Below are positions 25,830 through 33,894 of a DNA stretch of 43,979 nucleotides, in pieces. Where the stretch lies: assembly GCA_964605185.1 (NCBI GenBank), contig CAZSBF010000029.1:1-43979 (forward strand), written 5' to 3'. Positions within the stretch are counted from its first letter, which is position 1, and each line of letters begins with the position of its first letter. Source of the DNA: JACRIM01 sp964605185. Its GTDB lineage: Bacteria; Planctomycetota; Phycisphaerae; UBA1845; UTPLA1. Below the pieces are notes generated by a model, which searched no databases, was not told where the DNA came from, and saw nothing but the letters and a program-made list of their open reading frames with translations. The position numbers were made by a program, and so were the translations under genes.

Positions 25830-26075
25830 CTACAGCTCCACGCCGTGGTCGGCAAGCAGCGACTTCAACCCGGCGACGGATTGAAATGCGGGAATGCTCT
25901 CAGTGGGCAGCATGATGCTGAATTCCTGCTCGAGCGCGCCGATGAGATTGATGTGATTGAGCGAATCCCACGAGTCAACGGACTCTGACGACAGCGAGTC
26001 GACCACCTCGTTTGTGGCGACGCCGAGAATCGCTGAAACGGCGTTGTTGAACTTGTCGAGGTTCTCGCGGGACAT
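25830..26075 (-). CDS. stand-alone acyl carrier protein paired with FkbH-like protein
   Basis: This carrier has 81 residues, with the phosphopantetheine attachment serine S38 in VDSWDSLNHINLIGALE. The DSWDSL pattern, with Trp before the Asp-Ser, differs from the acpP copy (NADSLDTV) and is typical of specialised carriers. Its ATG shares one base with the FkbH-like stop codon (TGATG), so the two are surely co-translated. FkbH enzymes load a glyceryl group from 1,3-bisphosphoglycerate onto such carriers; this protein is the likely acceptor. Confidence 0.9.
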   Translation of the reverse strand: MSRENLDKFNNAVSAILGVATNEVVDSLSSESVDSWDSLNHINLIGALEQEFSIMLPTESIPAFQSVAGLKSLLADHGVEL

Positions 26076-27940
26076 CAGGCGTTCGCTGCTCCTTCATTTA
26101 CCACGATGCGCAGCCAGTCCGGTACATTCGTATCGGCCGTTCGAAGCGTCAGCGTCCAACGCTCGGGAGTCGAGCCGGCCTCACGTGCAAACCCGCAGGA
26201 CCCATAGAACGGCGCGAATGGTTTGTTCTTCGTCGTGTGTACAAAAAGACCCGTCAGTCGCTCCGCGCCGCAACGCGCGGCGCGCGAGGCGATCCACTTG
26301 ATGAAACCCTGCTCCACGGTGCGGCCCAGTATGCGGCAGCTCATAAGCAATGTGTTCAGCGTCCATTCGCCGGGTGACTTTTCAACGATTGCAAGACCCA
26401 CGACGCCATTATCGCCAAAACGGTCGGCAAGGGCCAGCGTGATGACATGATGGCGTTCGGATGCAATGAAACGGCGGATATCGTCTTCGCTATGGCGAAC
26501 GGTATTCATGTTGAATTGGTTGGTACGCGCTGCCATCTGGGCGGCGCGGTGGGCGTCCATCGGATTATCAACGGACAGTGTCATCACCATTTCCAGACGG
26601 CGGTAAAACGTCGGTAGATCGACGGCCTCCGCTTCAAGCGTACGACGGCCGGCCTCGGCGCGATACATGGCACCGCGCTGGCGATCCTCTGCCGAGATCG
26701 AGAATTGTTCGAAGCAGTCGAGCGAGTCGATGACCCCCGCTAGGTCGGCCGGCTCCTTCGGCAGACAAATGGAGAGCACCTCAGGCAACGCATGACGCAT
26801 CATCTGGCATTCCACCGGGCTGTCGTCGAGAAAGACGAAACTATCAACGCCGAGGTTCAAATCTCGCGCCATTTGTGCGACATTGCCGGGCTTGGGATCC
26901 CAATTAACTCGAATCGCGGCGAAGTGCTGTTCACGCAGCACCATGGACGGGTGGTTTCGCAGCACATCAAGAACGACGGACTCCTCATTCTTGCTGGCGA
27001 GGCAGAGCACGACGCCGCGCCGGTGCAAGTCGAGGATCCGCTTCTGAAAGGCGACGAAGCAGTTGCCGGGATAATCCGGGCCAAGCGCGATACCGGCCGG
27101 GCCGACGTCCCCAATCACGCTGCCCCAAAGCGTGTGATCGGCGTCGAGCACGAGGACCTTTTTTGTCAATCCCAGCAGCGGCCGAAGGTGGCTCACGACA
27201 AATCGCGCGAAGGCAAAGTAATTAATCGCGGCAATCGGAATGCGTGCGTAAGCGGCGAGACGCGGGTCGGCCCACGTGCGACGGCCATGCCGTGCGACCA
27301 GAGCGTCGTATTCCATGACTCGGATATTGGGTACCTCGCTCGCCACGCGACGAAGCCCATCATTGGCCCGCGCGATTATCGCGACTTGCGACGGCGAAGC
27401 GGTGCGGTCGGCCGCGCCGAGGGCGGGGACGATCGGGGACTCGTAATCGAGCACGAAGATCGGCGCTGAGCTGCGAGCACGAAAAGTACGGATCGCGGAC
27501 GCAAGACGGGCAATCCAATCGTCAACAAGGCGCGTGGCGGCGCCTTCGTCGAGTGAGGCGAATTCGTCGTACAGAACGGGGCAGACGTCCGGCAGGCGCA
27601 CGGCAAGAAGGACCACCGTGGGGTCCGACATGCCAAGGCCCGAGCCCGGATCGATCAGCTCCCGGTCGAACTGGCCGTATGGGGCGATGTACGGATCGAT
27701 GTTCATTCCGGCGCCCATACCGGCAAGGAAAAACGAGTCGGCCAGCGGGTTCATGGTGAACGAGCCGAGGCAGGCAAGACGAACCGGGGCGAGATGCTGC
27801 GACTTGGCAAGCGGTCGCAAGCTGCGAACAGCCTGTCCGATCTTGACGAGCGTGGGCGCATCGCTCACCTCGGCCAGGGCATCCGCGATGCGCGTGGCAA
27901 TGTGACCGGGTGAATTCTCATCAGACGAATGCGCGGACAT
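26075..27940 (-). CDS. FkbH-like HAD-IIIC family protein with C-terminal GNAT domain
   Basis: The protein has 621 residues in three parts. Residues 50-250 form an SGNH-hydrolase-like N-terminal domain (LACLGSFTMNPL, YDEFASLD). Residues 260-420 form a HAD domain with nucleophile D266 and acid D268 in VLDADHTLWGSVIGD, then LASKNEES and FLDDSPVECQMMR. Residues 440-600 form a GNAT-like acyltransferase (TNQFNMNT, WTLNTLLMSCRILGRTVE). In polyketide pathways FkbH makes glyceryl-S-ACP from 1,3-bisphosphoglycerate. The usual motif DxDNTLWGG is DADHTLWGS here. With the adjacent carrier protein this suggests activation of a small acyl unit for glycan decoration rather than a polyketide; no PKS is present. 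Confidence 0.88.
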   Translation of the reverse strand: MSAHSSDENSPGHIATRIADALAEVSDAPTLVKIGQAVRSLRPLAKSQHLAPVRLACLGSFTMNPLADSFFLAGMGAGMNIDPYIAPYGQFDRELIDPGSGLGMSDPTVVLLAVRLPDVCPVLYDEFASLDEGAATRLVDDWIARLASAIRTFRARSSAPIFVLDYESPIVPALGAADRTASPSQVAIIARANDGLRRVASEVPNIRVMEYDALVARHGRRTWADPRLAAYARIPIAAINYFAFARFVVSHLRPLLGLTKKVLVLDADHTLWGSVIGDVGPAGIALGPDYPGNCFVAFQKRILDLHRRGVVLCLASKNEESVVLDVLRNHPSMVLREQHFAAIRVNWDPKPGNVAQMARDLNLGVDSFVFLDDSPVECQMMRHALPEVLSICLPKEPADLAGVIDSLDCFEQFSISAEDRQRGAMYRAEAGRRTLEAEAVDLPTFYRRLEMVMTLSVDNPMDAHRAAQMAARTNQFNMNTVRHSEDDIRRFIASERHHVITLALADRFGDNGVVGLAIVEKSPGEWTLNTLLMSCRILGRTVEQGFIKWIASRAARCGAERLTGLFVHTTKNKPFAPFYGSCGFAREAGSTPERWTLTLRTADTNVPDWLRIVVNEGAANA

Positions 27941-27968
27941 GACGAGTAGCGTCGTTCTCCAGTTGGAC

Positions 27969-29108
27969 CTAGTGATGGGCGACAACGGCGTCGGACGATC
28001 GCACCGTCGGGATGGCGCGAGTCGTGTCGGATGACAGTGCATCGAACTTAAAGCGATAACACGCCGACCACAGCGAATTCAATTCAAACTTGAACAAACA
28101 CTCGCCGCGGTACTTTTCGTAAAAGCGAATGCCCTCGCGATTGTCGGTAAAGACGATGTACCCCGGCAGCGATGCCTTGTGGAGCGTTTCCATCCATAGA
28201 TCGAGAAATTTCTTACCCATGCCGAGGCGGCGCTCGGTTGGCGCGACGACGATCGAAAGCAGTTCAGCATTATCCGCGTAGCCATGCGCAAGCCGGCGCT
28301 TCTTGAGCACGCGAAGGATGGCAATGGGACTCAGGCGGAACGTAAGGAATCGCCACATCGCCAGCATTCGCGTGGCGCCGGATCGCTGGGCCTTTTCGAA
28401 AGCCTTGCGATTCGTCGTGCAACCCATGAATCCGCAGATGCGATCATTCACCTTGGCCACCCAAAGGGCCGCACCGTTGGCATTGATCATGGCCTTGTAA
28501 TACCGGCGTACGAAGGACCGCCCAAGCTGCGTGGTGACACCATCACGAAACGCCTCAAAGTGAAGTTCGAGGATTTCTTCGAGGCTATCCTCGTCGTTCG
28601 GGTCGCTCAGCACTTCAATCACCGGCTTGTCGTAATGGGCAATCGTCTCAGCAGACGGTTCGACCCAATTCGCGCTCGTCCGGCGCGGCTTTCGCCACCC
28701 GATTTGTTTGGCACGCGGAGCGCCGCCGATGTTCGAAAACGCGGGCACGTCTCGAACCAGCTCGCAATTTGCATGAATGACCGCACCTCGGCCCACGCGA
28801 ACCCCGGGCATGATCCGCGCCATCATGCCAATGAACGCGTACTCTTCGACCACAATGGGAGCCTCGACAATGTGCTGCTGGTCGTGCGGCGCCATGTGCG
28901 ACATGCTGATCAACTGGCCGGGGTCGGCCGGGCGCTCGATCACACCGGTCGCGCTGTAAAGATGGGCATTGGCCATGATGCCGACCATGTCATGCACGTG
29001 CACGACACCGCGACCCGCAATGTGCACGCCCGGACCGAGGTGAACAAAATTGCCAATGCGAATGTAGCCGTGCTGGCGGTGACGCCGCTCGCCGGCCGCG
29101 AGTCGCAC
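27969..29108 (-). CDS. hexapeptide-repeat acyltransferase plus GNAT fusion, C-terminal part of an interrupted gene
   Basis: The 379 residues start at GTG 29108, without a ribosome-binding site. Residues 1-140 are a left-handed beta-helix: RIGNFVHLGPGVHIAGRG, VGIMANAHLYSATG, FIGMMARIMPGVRVGRGAVIHANC, SNIGGAPRAKQIGWR. Residues 165-340 are a GNAT acetyltransferase: LWVAKVNDRICGFMGC, LLSIVVAPTERRLGMGKKFLDLW, TDNREGIRFYEKY. The same frame continues upstream through TAA (29139-29141) and TAG (29163-29165) into the 127-residue open frame at 29163-29546, and reads naturally across. This is therefore probably the larger piece of a broken 525-residue gene, perhaps once an O- or N-acetyltransferase for glycans. 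Confidence 0.75.
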   Translation of the reverse strand: MRLAAGERRHRQHGYIRIGNFVHLGPGVHIAGRGVVHVHDMVGIMANAHLYSATGVIERPADPGQLISMSHMAPHDQQHIVEAPIVVEEYAFIGMMARIMPGVRVGRGAVIHANCELVRDVPAFSNIGGAPRAKQIGWRKPRRTSANWVEPSAETIAHYDKPVIEVLSDPNDEDSLEEILELHFEAFRDGVTTQLGRSFVRRYYKAMINANGAALWVAKVNDRICGFMGCTTNRKAFEKAQRSGATRMLAMWRFLTFRLSPIAILRVLKKRRLAHGYADNAELLSIVVAPTERRLGMGKKFLDLWMETLHKASLPGYIVFTDNREGIRFYEKYRGECLFKFELNSLWSACYRFKFDALSSDTTRAIPTVRSSDAVVAHH

Positions 29109-29162
29109 ACTGGTATCGATGTGACAGCGCGATCTTATTTATTCGTTGGCATGCACCGAGAT

Positions 29163-29546
29163 CTACACGTTCTGATCAATGATGGTGTCTTGCCCAAGAT
29201 AGCGGAGCTTGGACTTCCAAAAACACGCCCGCAGAAAGAACCCAAGGGCGTTTCGAGAAAAGATGCGGGCAACCGTCTCATACAACGTCGATGTAATCGG
29301 AAGCCACGCCAGCAGCATCAGGATCGCCTGCGCAACCGCCATGACGCTCTGCACCAATCGTCCGACCACAAGCCACGCCGGCGCATGCGAGATTTTCTGC
29401 GGCTCGGTGAAATGCCCCTGAAGCGTGGCGAGGACAAAGTCGAGCGTATAGACGAGCCATCCGCGCGGCACATGCGGCTTCGGCGCGATATACCACTGGG
29501 CATGGAGGTCGGCGGCCGTAGGTTGTCGGATCGTGTCGGTCGTCAT
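29163..29546 (-). CDS. N-terminal part of the interrupted acyltransferase, with membrane-associated helix
   Basis: The 127 residues run from the ATG at 29546. A hydrophobic segment (VVGRLVQSVMAVAQAILMLLAWLPI) suggests membrane association, and the end, KLRYLGQDTIIDQNV, is the kind of lead-in seen before the beta-helix of sugar acetyltransferases. The frame then meets TAG, and seven codons later TAA, before CHIDTSVRLAAGERRH resumes the helix in the same frame. Either the gene is dead or both pieces are made separately. It lies 45 bases after the deacetylase gene. Confidence 0.7.
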   Translation of the reverse strand: MTTDTIRQPTAADLHAQWYIAPKPHVPRGWLVYTLDFVLATLQGHFTEPQKISHAPAWLVVGRLVQSVMAVAQAILMLLAWLPITSTLYETVARIFSRNALGFFLRACFWKSKLRYLGQDTIIDQNV

Positions 29547-29577
29547 GGTTTTTCGCGCGGCCCCAATGGCAATCGCG

Positions 29578-29601
29578 ATTATACGGTCCGTCTAGGCGGA
29601 C
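29578..29601 (-). promoter_or_regulatory. possible internal promoter with overlapping inverted repeat
   Basis: On the minus strand a perfect TATAAT (29583-29578) lies 31 bases before the acyltransferase ATG at 29546. The -35 region is poor. A GTCCG/CGGAC inverted repeat (29601-29597 and 29590-29586) sits directly upstream, where an operator would be, overlapping the deacetylase stop codon. Confidence 0.4.
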
Positions 29602-30470
29602 GCCTTTCTTGGTGGATTCGCGAGTTCCCGTTGGATGACATTCCACAGCGTGTCAAATCGAAACGCATCGAGCAAGGCGGCGAGCTTGCGTTCGACGGTG
29701 CCGCGATTGCGCAACTGCAACTTGTGAAAACGCAGCACGCGCGAAGCATCCGCCGGTGAGAGGCCGGTCGTATCAAGCGCACCGATGGGTAATTCGATCT
29801 CATAAGGGTGCGTATACACGATGGCCGGTCGATTGCGCTCGATTCGCTTCAGCGCCCACGTCGTGATCATGCCCGGAAAATGCCGCAGATAGCCGCCGCC
29901 GCACGCGGGCAGCCGCTTGCCAAACAACGTCACCGTGGACATCGGCGCTTCGATGATCTTCCGTCCGTCGGCCAGCGGCACCTCGTGAATATCTTCGCGA
30001 AATCCCGGCCAGCCGTACCGCCGTCCCGCGATCGGAAAGATGCTGGAGTCATACGCAAAGCCGGCGTCAGCCAGAACATCCAGCGCCCACGCGGTCTTCG
30101 GCATGATGGAAAACGCCGGGGCCCGATGCCCGCGCACCGGCTGCCCCGAGACATCCTCGATGAGCTTCTTGGCGTCGGCGACTTCCTTGCGAAACGCATC
30201 CGGCGTCAGCTTGAATACCTGCCGATGAAAAAATCCATGGACACCAAGCTCATGCCCGCCGGCGGCAATATCGCGGATCAGGGTCGGATAGCTGGCGGCG
30301 ACTTCACCGAGCACGAAAAACGTCCCGCGCAGGTGCCGCTTTGCCAGATGGGCCAGAAAGCGTCCCGTATTCTCGACGACCGCGCGCGTGGGAGGGCCTT
30401 CCCGCCCGAGCCAGTCCCGGGCGATGATGTTGTGGTAATCTTCGACATCCACCGTGAAGGCATGAATCAT
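29592..30470 (-). CDS. XrtA/PEP-CTERM-type polysaccharide deacetylase
   Basis: This NodB-fold carbohydrate esterase of 292 residues removes acetyl groups from an exopolysaccharide. Motifs are FTVDVEDYHN (metal-binding Asp pair), GTFFVLGEVA, HELGVHGFFHRQVFKLTP (His motif), GHRAPAFSI, FAYDSSIFPI and YTHPYEIE. This arrangement, including the C-terminal DUF3473-like tail, is characteristic of deacetylases in exopolysaccharide loci of exosortase/PEP-CTERM bacteria, matching the PEP-CTERM protein at 8257. It heads the minus-strand block and is divergent from an alpha/beta hydrolase gene. Confidence 0.9.
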   Translation of the reverse strand: MIHAFTVDVEDYHNIIARDWLGREGPPTRAVVENTGRFLAHLAKRHLRGTFFVLGEVAASYPTLIRDIAAGGHELGVHGFFHRQVFKLTPDAFRKEVADAKKLIEDVSGQPVRGHRAPAFSIMPKTAWALDVLADAGFAYDSSIFPIAGRRYGWPGFREDIHEVPLADGRKIIEAPMSTVTLFGKRLPACGGGYLRHFPGMITTWALKRIERNRPAIVYTHPYEIELPIGALDTTGLSPADASRVLRFHKLQLRNRGTVERKLAALLDAFRFDTLWNVIQRELANPPRKASA

Positions 30471-30556
30471 CGGATTCTCGGGCCCGCTGAGGGCGACGGG
30501 CGCTTCATTGTATTTCGGCCGACCTGCGTGGACAATCCATGCGGACGGGAAACATT

Positions 30557-31327
30557 ATGCAGACCTTCGCGGAAATACCGGTCGAATCCTTCAATCTCGC
30601 GGCGAGTCTGCATCGGCCGAACGACGCGCGCCGTGCGCCCATCGTCATTTGCTGCCACGGCCTCACCGGCACACGCATCGGCTCGTCCTACCGACTTGTC
30701 ACCATCGGCCGAAAGCTCGCCGACTCCGGCATTGCGTGTCTTCGATTCGACTTTCGCGGCTGCGGCGAGAGCGACGGCGTTTTTCAAGATGTCACGACCG
30801 ACACGCTGCTCACGGATATGTACGCCGTGCTCGAGTGGGTGTTCGCCCACCCCGATCTGGACCCCGCCCGCGTGGGAATTATCGCCAGCAGCTTCGGCGC
30901 CTACACAGCGGCCCGCGCGGCCGACCGGATGCCGGGGCTGAAATCCTGCGTGTTCTTCGCGCCCGTTGCCGATCCGCATGAACTGATCAGTCGCGACATG
31001 AACGACGCCGCGTTGGCACTCCTGCGAAAGCAGGGCTGGATCGACCACCACGGCCACCGCCTCGGGGTCGGATTCTTCGAGTCCCTGCCGCGCGACGACG
31101 TACCCGCCGCATTTGCCAAATCCCCGCGGCCTCTGCGTGTGTTCCATGGCTCGGATGATCAGCAAGTGCCTCACTCGCACGGCGAGAAGTTTGTGAACAC
31201 ATCGCGTGAAGCCGGCGGCGTTGCGGAGTTGCTCTCGCTTCCCACCGGCGATCATGGAATGAAGGGTGTGCCGCACACGGAGAAGATCGTGGGCGGCAGT
31301 GTGGAGTGGATGCGGCAGTGGCTGTGA
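30557..31327 (+). CDS. alpha/beta hydrolase
   Basis: The protein has 256 residues from the ATG at 30557 (GGGAA six bases upstream); an ATG at 30539 lacks a ribosome-binding site. It has the oxyanion region CCHGLTGT, FDFRGCGESDG, nucleophile Ser in IASSFGAYTA (Ala replaces the first Gly of GxSxG), acid Asp in FHGSDDQQVP, and catalytic His in TGDHGMKG. It is cytoplasmic, with no signal peptide. It resembles serine aminopeptidase/lysophospholipase-like hydrolases; the substrate is unknown. It converges with nnrE. Confidence 0.85.
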   Translation: MQTFAEIPVESFNLAASLHRPNDARRAPIVICCHGLTGTRIGSSYRLVTIGRKLADSGIACLRFDFRGCGESDGVFQDVTTDTLLTDMYAVLEWVFAHPDLDPARVGIIASSFGAYTAARAADRMPGLKSCVFFAPVADPHELISRDMNDAALALLRKQGWIDHHGHRLGVGFFESLPRDDVPAAFAKSPRPLRVFHGSDDQQVPHSHGEKFVNTSREAGGVAELLSLPTGDHGMKGVPHTEKIVGGSVEWMRQWL

Positions 31328-31330
31328 ACC

Positions 31331-32005
31331 TTAGCTGGACAATTTCGGTGTCGTGTCATCGGGCGCGCCGATCCCCACGACATGCACCTCCCCCGTGTAT
31401 GCCGCCGCTCCAGGAACGTCGAACCCAATCTTTCGCGCAACAAAGGTGACCGTCTCAGTCGCGCGCACTGTCGCGTTGCCTGGCAGCCCCGAGTCACAAT
31501 CCAATCCCGACGGCACATCAATCGCGACGACATGACGCCCGACCGTGTTGATCGCGGCGATGATGTCATCAAGCGGCGAGCGCACATCTCCGAAAAAGCC
31601 GGTACCCAGCACGGCGTCCACGACGACAGCCGCACTTCGCAATGCTTCGAGAGACGCGGCAATCGCGCCGGGCGAATCGACTCGTACCATCGGAATGCCC
31701 ATCCGCCGGGCAATTTCGCAATTCGTCGCGGCATCGCCCGTCAGAATCGAAGGATCGCACGCAACAAAGACCTGCACGGCGAACCCACCAAGCGCCAAAT
31801 GCCGCGCAATCACAAACCCATCGCCCCCGTTGTTGCCGCGCCCGCAGACAACGGCCGCACGACCGCCTGCGGGCAGCCGCGCCCGGATAACCTCCGCCGC
31901 CCCGCGACCGGCATTTTCCATCAGCACGATCCCGGGAATCCCGAACTCCTCAATCGCGCGCCGATCCACCTCGCGGACTTGTGCTCGGGTAAGGGCGATT
32001 GTCAT
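31331..32005 (-). CDS. nnrE: NAD(P)H-hydrate epimerase (YjeF N-terminal domain)
   Basis: The enzyme repairs damaged NAD(P)H hydrates by epimerisation. It has 224 residues, YjeF_N domain only. It shows VREVDRRAIEEFGIPGIVLMENAG, the signature VCGRGNNGGDGFVIARHL, VVDAVLGTGFFGDVR and AIDVPSGLDCDSG. The partner dehydratase domain (NnrD) is not fused and not in the window. The ATG at 32005 is chosen by family alignment. It lies 10 bases after the first TMTC-like gene on the same strand. Confidence 0.92.
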   Translation of the reverse strand: MTIALTRAQVREVDRRAIEEFGIPGIVLMENAGRGAAEVIRARLPAGGRAAVVCGRGNNGGDGFVIARHLALGGFAVQVFVACDPSILTGDAATNCEIARRMGIPMVRVDSPGAIAASLEALRSAAVVVDAVLGTGFFGDVRSPLDDIIAAINTVGRHVVAIDVPSGLDCDSGLPGNATVRATETVTFVARKIGFDVPGAAAYTGEVHVVGIGAPDDTTPKLSS

Positions 32006-32015
32006 CCCTCGTATC

Positions 32016-33890
32016 CTACGGCCCCGCAGGTCGCGATGTGGTTGACGGCATTCGGCGAAGCGTCGCGACCTTCTCCACCATCTGCGCGGGCGGAGCAGCG
32101 ACACGGGCGTAAAGCGTGAGGCCCGCTTCATATTCCACAACCGCGGAAGCCAGATCGCCCTGTGCCTCGAGGGTCGCGCCGAGATTCCAACGGGCCATGG
32201 CGTTCATCGGTGATGCCTTGATCGCCTCACGGTAGAACATGGCTGCCGCGTCAAAACGTTTGGCGATCTGCATGGCCGAGTCGCCGGCTCGCTGATACGT
32301 GCGCGTCGCATCGACGCCCACTAGGACGGCCGAGGCAGCGTGTTGCCGTGCCTTGTCAATGTCACCATCAGCGGCCAGTACCTCAGCCAACGCGGCATGC
32401 ACGTCACCTGCGTCGGGAGCAAGCGGCAACGTCAGGGCGTGCTCCAGATGCACCCGGGCGCCAGTGCGATCACCGCGATGAAGAAGGATGCGACCGAGCA
32501 GGGCCTGAGCCTGCGGATCATGGGGGCGCAGTTCGACGGCGCGTCGCGCATGGGACAAGGCCTCGTCGTTGCGACCATCGTCGGCAAGTGTGAGGGCCAG
32601 CATCTGTCGGCCAATGCCGTAGTCGGGCACCGACTCAACAACGTGCGTCCAGAAGGAGAGGCTGTCTCGCCAGATAGCCTGCTGGCCGAACGTCAGAATC
32701 AGTGCAGGTAGCGAAAGGGCAGCCGCGGAATAACGGGCCAGATGAATCTGCTTCATTGAACGGCGCTCCAACTCGGCAATTCCAGCGGCTGCGGGCAGAA
32801 GAAGAAATACGAGTGGAAAATACAGAAAGCGGTCGCCGACGCACGAATCGAAGAACCGAACCGGCCCAAGGGCGAGCGAAAGCATGATGCCGAACGACGT
32901 AAAACCGACGAACAAAGGCTTGGACCACCGCCACGACGAGAGCCAAATTGCGCATCCACCAAGCGTCACGGCGACTGCGGCCACGATCGGCGGGTGAGTC
33001 GGCGCGAGGCTGGTGGGCACCTCGCGAAACGGCGCGAGGTGGAGTGGCCAGACAATATTTCCGGCGTAAAGCATAAGGTTATACGAAAGCAGCGCCGCCC
33101 ATTTCCACAAAACGGCCGCACTGCCGAGATTCGGCACACCAACCGTGGCGACGCTCGATGACTGCGACACAAAAGCGACATAGCTCATCACGACCATAAC
33201 GACAGCGAACGGCCACTTCTCAACAAGCGAGTCACGAACACGACGACGGAGCGGCCAGATGTCGAGCAACGGAAGCACAAGCGGGAGCAGCACAATGGTC
33301 GGCTTTGCAAGGTTGGCCAGCAGGTAACATGCAAATGCGCCCCACAGCCAATTAATGCGACTGCGTCGGACGTATTCGATGTAACAAAGGATGCACCCGA
33401 CACCGAGCGGGGTCGCCAGCACGGTCTTACGCTGCGAAATCCACGCGACGGACTCAACCTGCGCCGGATGTACTGCATAGAGCGTTGCCAGGATGAAGGG
33501 AATGCCAACCCCACCGACAACCCGCCGCAAGAGCAGAAAAACAAGCACGCACGTGGCACCGTGAAGCAGGATGTTGTGCAAATGAAAGACACGCGGGTAG
33601 ATGGAGCCACCAGAAAGCCAAGAATCGGTCATCAGGGAGACCATCGTCAATGGCTGGTAATAACCCGCGACGGTGGAGGGTTTTTTCACCTCGGCGAAAA
33701 AGCGAATGACGCTGGAAACGCTGGGCGAACGCACAAGAATGTTATCGATGACATACTGCGGATCATCGAAGCGGATGAAGTCGCTCGACAACGTCGGGCC
33801 ATAGGTCAGCAGCACAATCAACACAAGCCCTGCCGCGCACCAGCGGAGCCGCGTTTCGTCGGAAGACGGTGTCGCAAGTGTGTCGGCCAT
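32016..33890 (-). CDS. TMTC-like (DUF1736) membrane protein with TPR repeats, copy 1
   Basis: The protein has 624 residues. About eleven hydrophobic segments fill residues 15-420, and TPR repeats fill the rest (YGIGRQMLALTLADDGRNDEALSHARRAVEL, and MARWNLGATLEAQGDLASAVVEYEAGL). The short Asp-Asp near the N-terminus, FIRFDDPQYVIDN, matches the catalytic-loop position of GT-C glycosyltransferases, and HPAQVESVAWISQRKTVLA is the family hallmark. Eukaryotic TMTC proteins are O-mannosyltransferases; bacterial ones are mostly uncharacterised. The ATG at 33890 starts four bases after the stop of copy 2. Confidence 0.85.
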   Translation of the reverse strand: MADTLATPSSDETRLRWCAAGLVLIVLLTYGPTLSSDFIRFDDPQYVIDNILVRSPSVSSVIRFFAEVKKPSTVAGYYQPLTMVSLMTDSWLSGGSIYPRVFHLHNILLHGATCVLVFLLLRRVVGGVGIPFILATLYAVHPAQVESVAWISQRKTVLATPLGVGCILCYIEYVRRSRINWLWGAFACYLLANLAKPTIVLLPLVLPLLDIWPLRRRVRDSLVEKWPFAVVMVVMSYVAFVSQSSSVATVGVPNLGSAAVLWKWAALLSYNLMLYAGNIVWPLHLAPFREVPTSLAPTHPPIVAAVAVTLGGCAIWLSSWRWSKPLFVGFTSFGIMLSLALGPVRFFDSCVGDRFLYFPLVFLLLPAAAGIAELERRSMKQIHLARYSAAALSLPALILTFGQQAIWRDSLSFWTHVVESVPDYGIGRQMLALTLADDGRNDEALSHARRAVELRPHDPQAQALLGRILLHRGDRTGARVHLEHALTLPLAPDAGDVHAALAEVLAADGDIDKARQHAASAVLVGVDATRTYQRAGDSAMQIAKRFDAAAMFYREAIKASPMNAMARWNLGATLEAQGDLASAVVEYEAGLTLYARVAAPPAQMVEKVATLRRMPSTTSRPAGP

Positions 33891-33894
33891 CACC

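Noticed and set aside
29139..29165. Stop-codon reassignment as an explanation for the split acyltransferase
   Set aside because: Other genes here end normally at TAA, TAG and TGA, and no other gene has internal in-frame stops of these types.
28284..29759. A 491-codon plus-strand open frame
   Set aside because: It lies antisense to the GNAT/beta-helix acyltransferase and part of the deacetylase, its composition is Arg/His-rich, and it has no domain signature; the minus-strand frames carry clear families.
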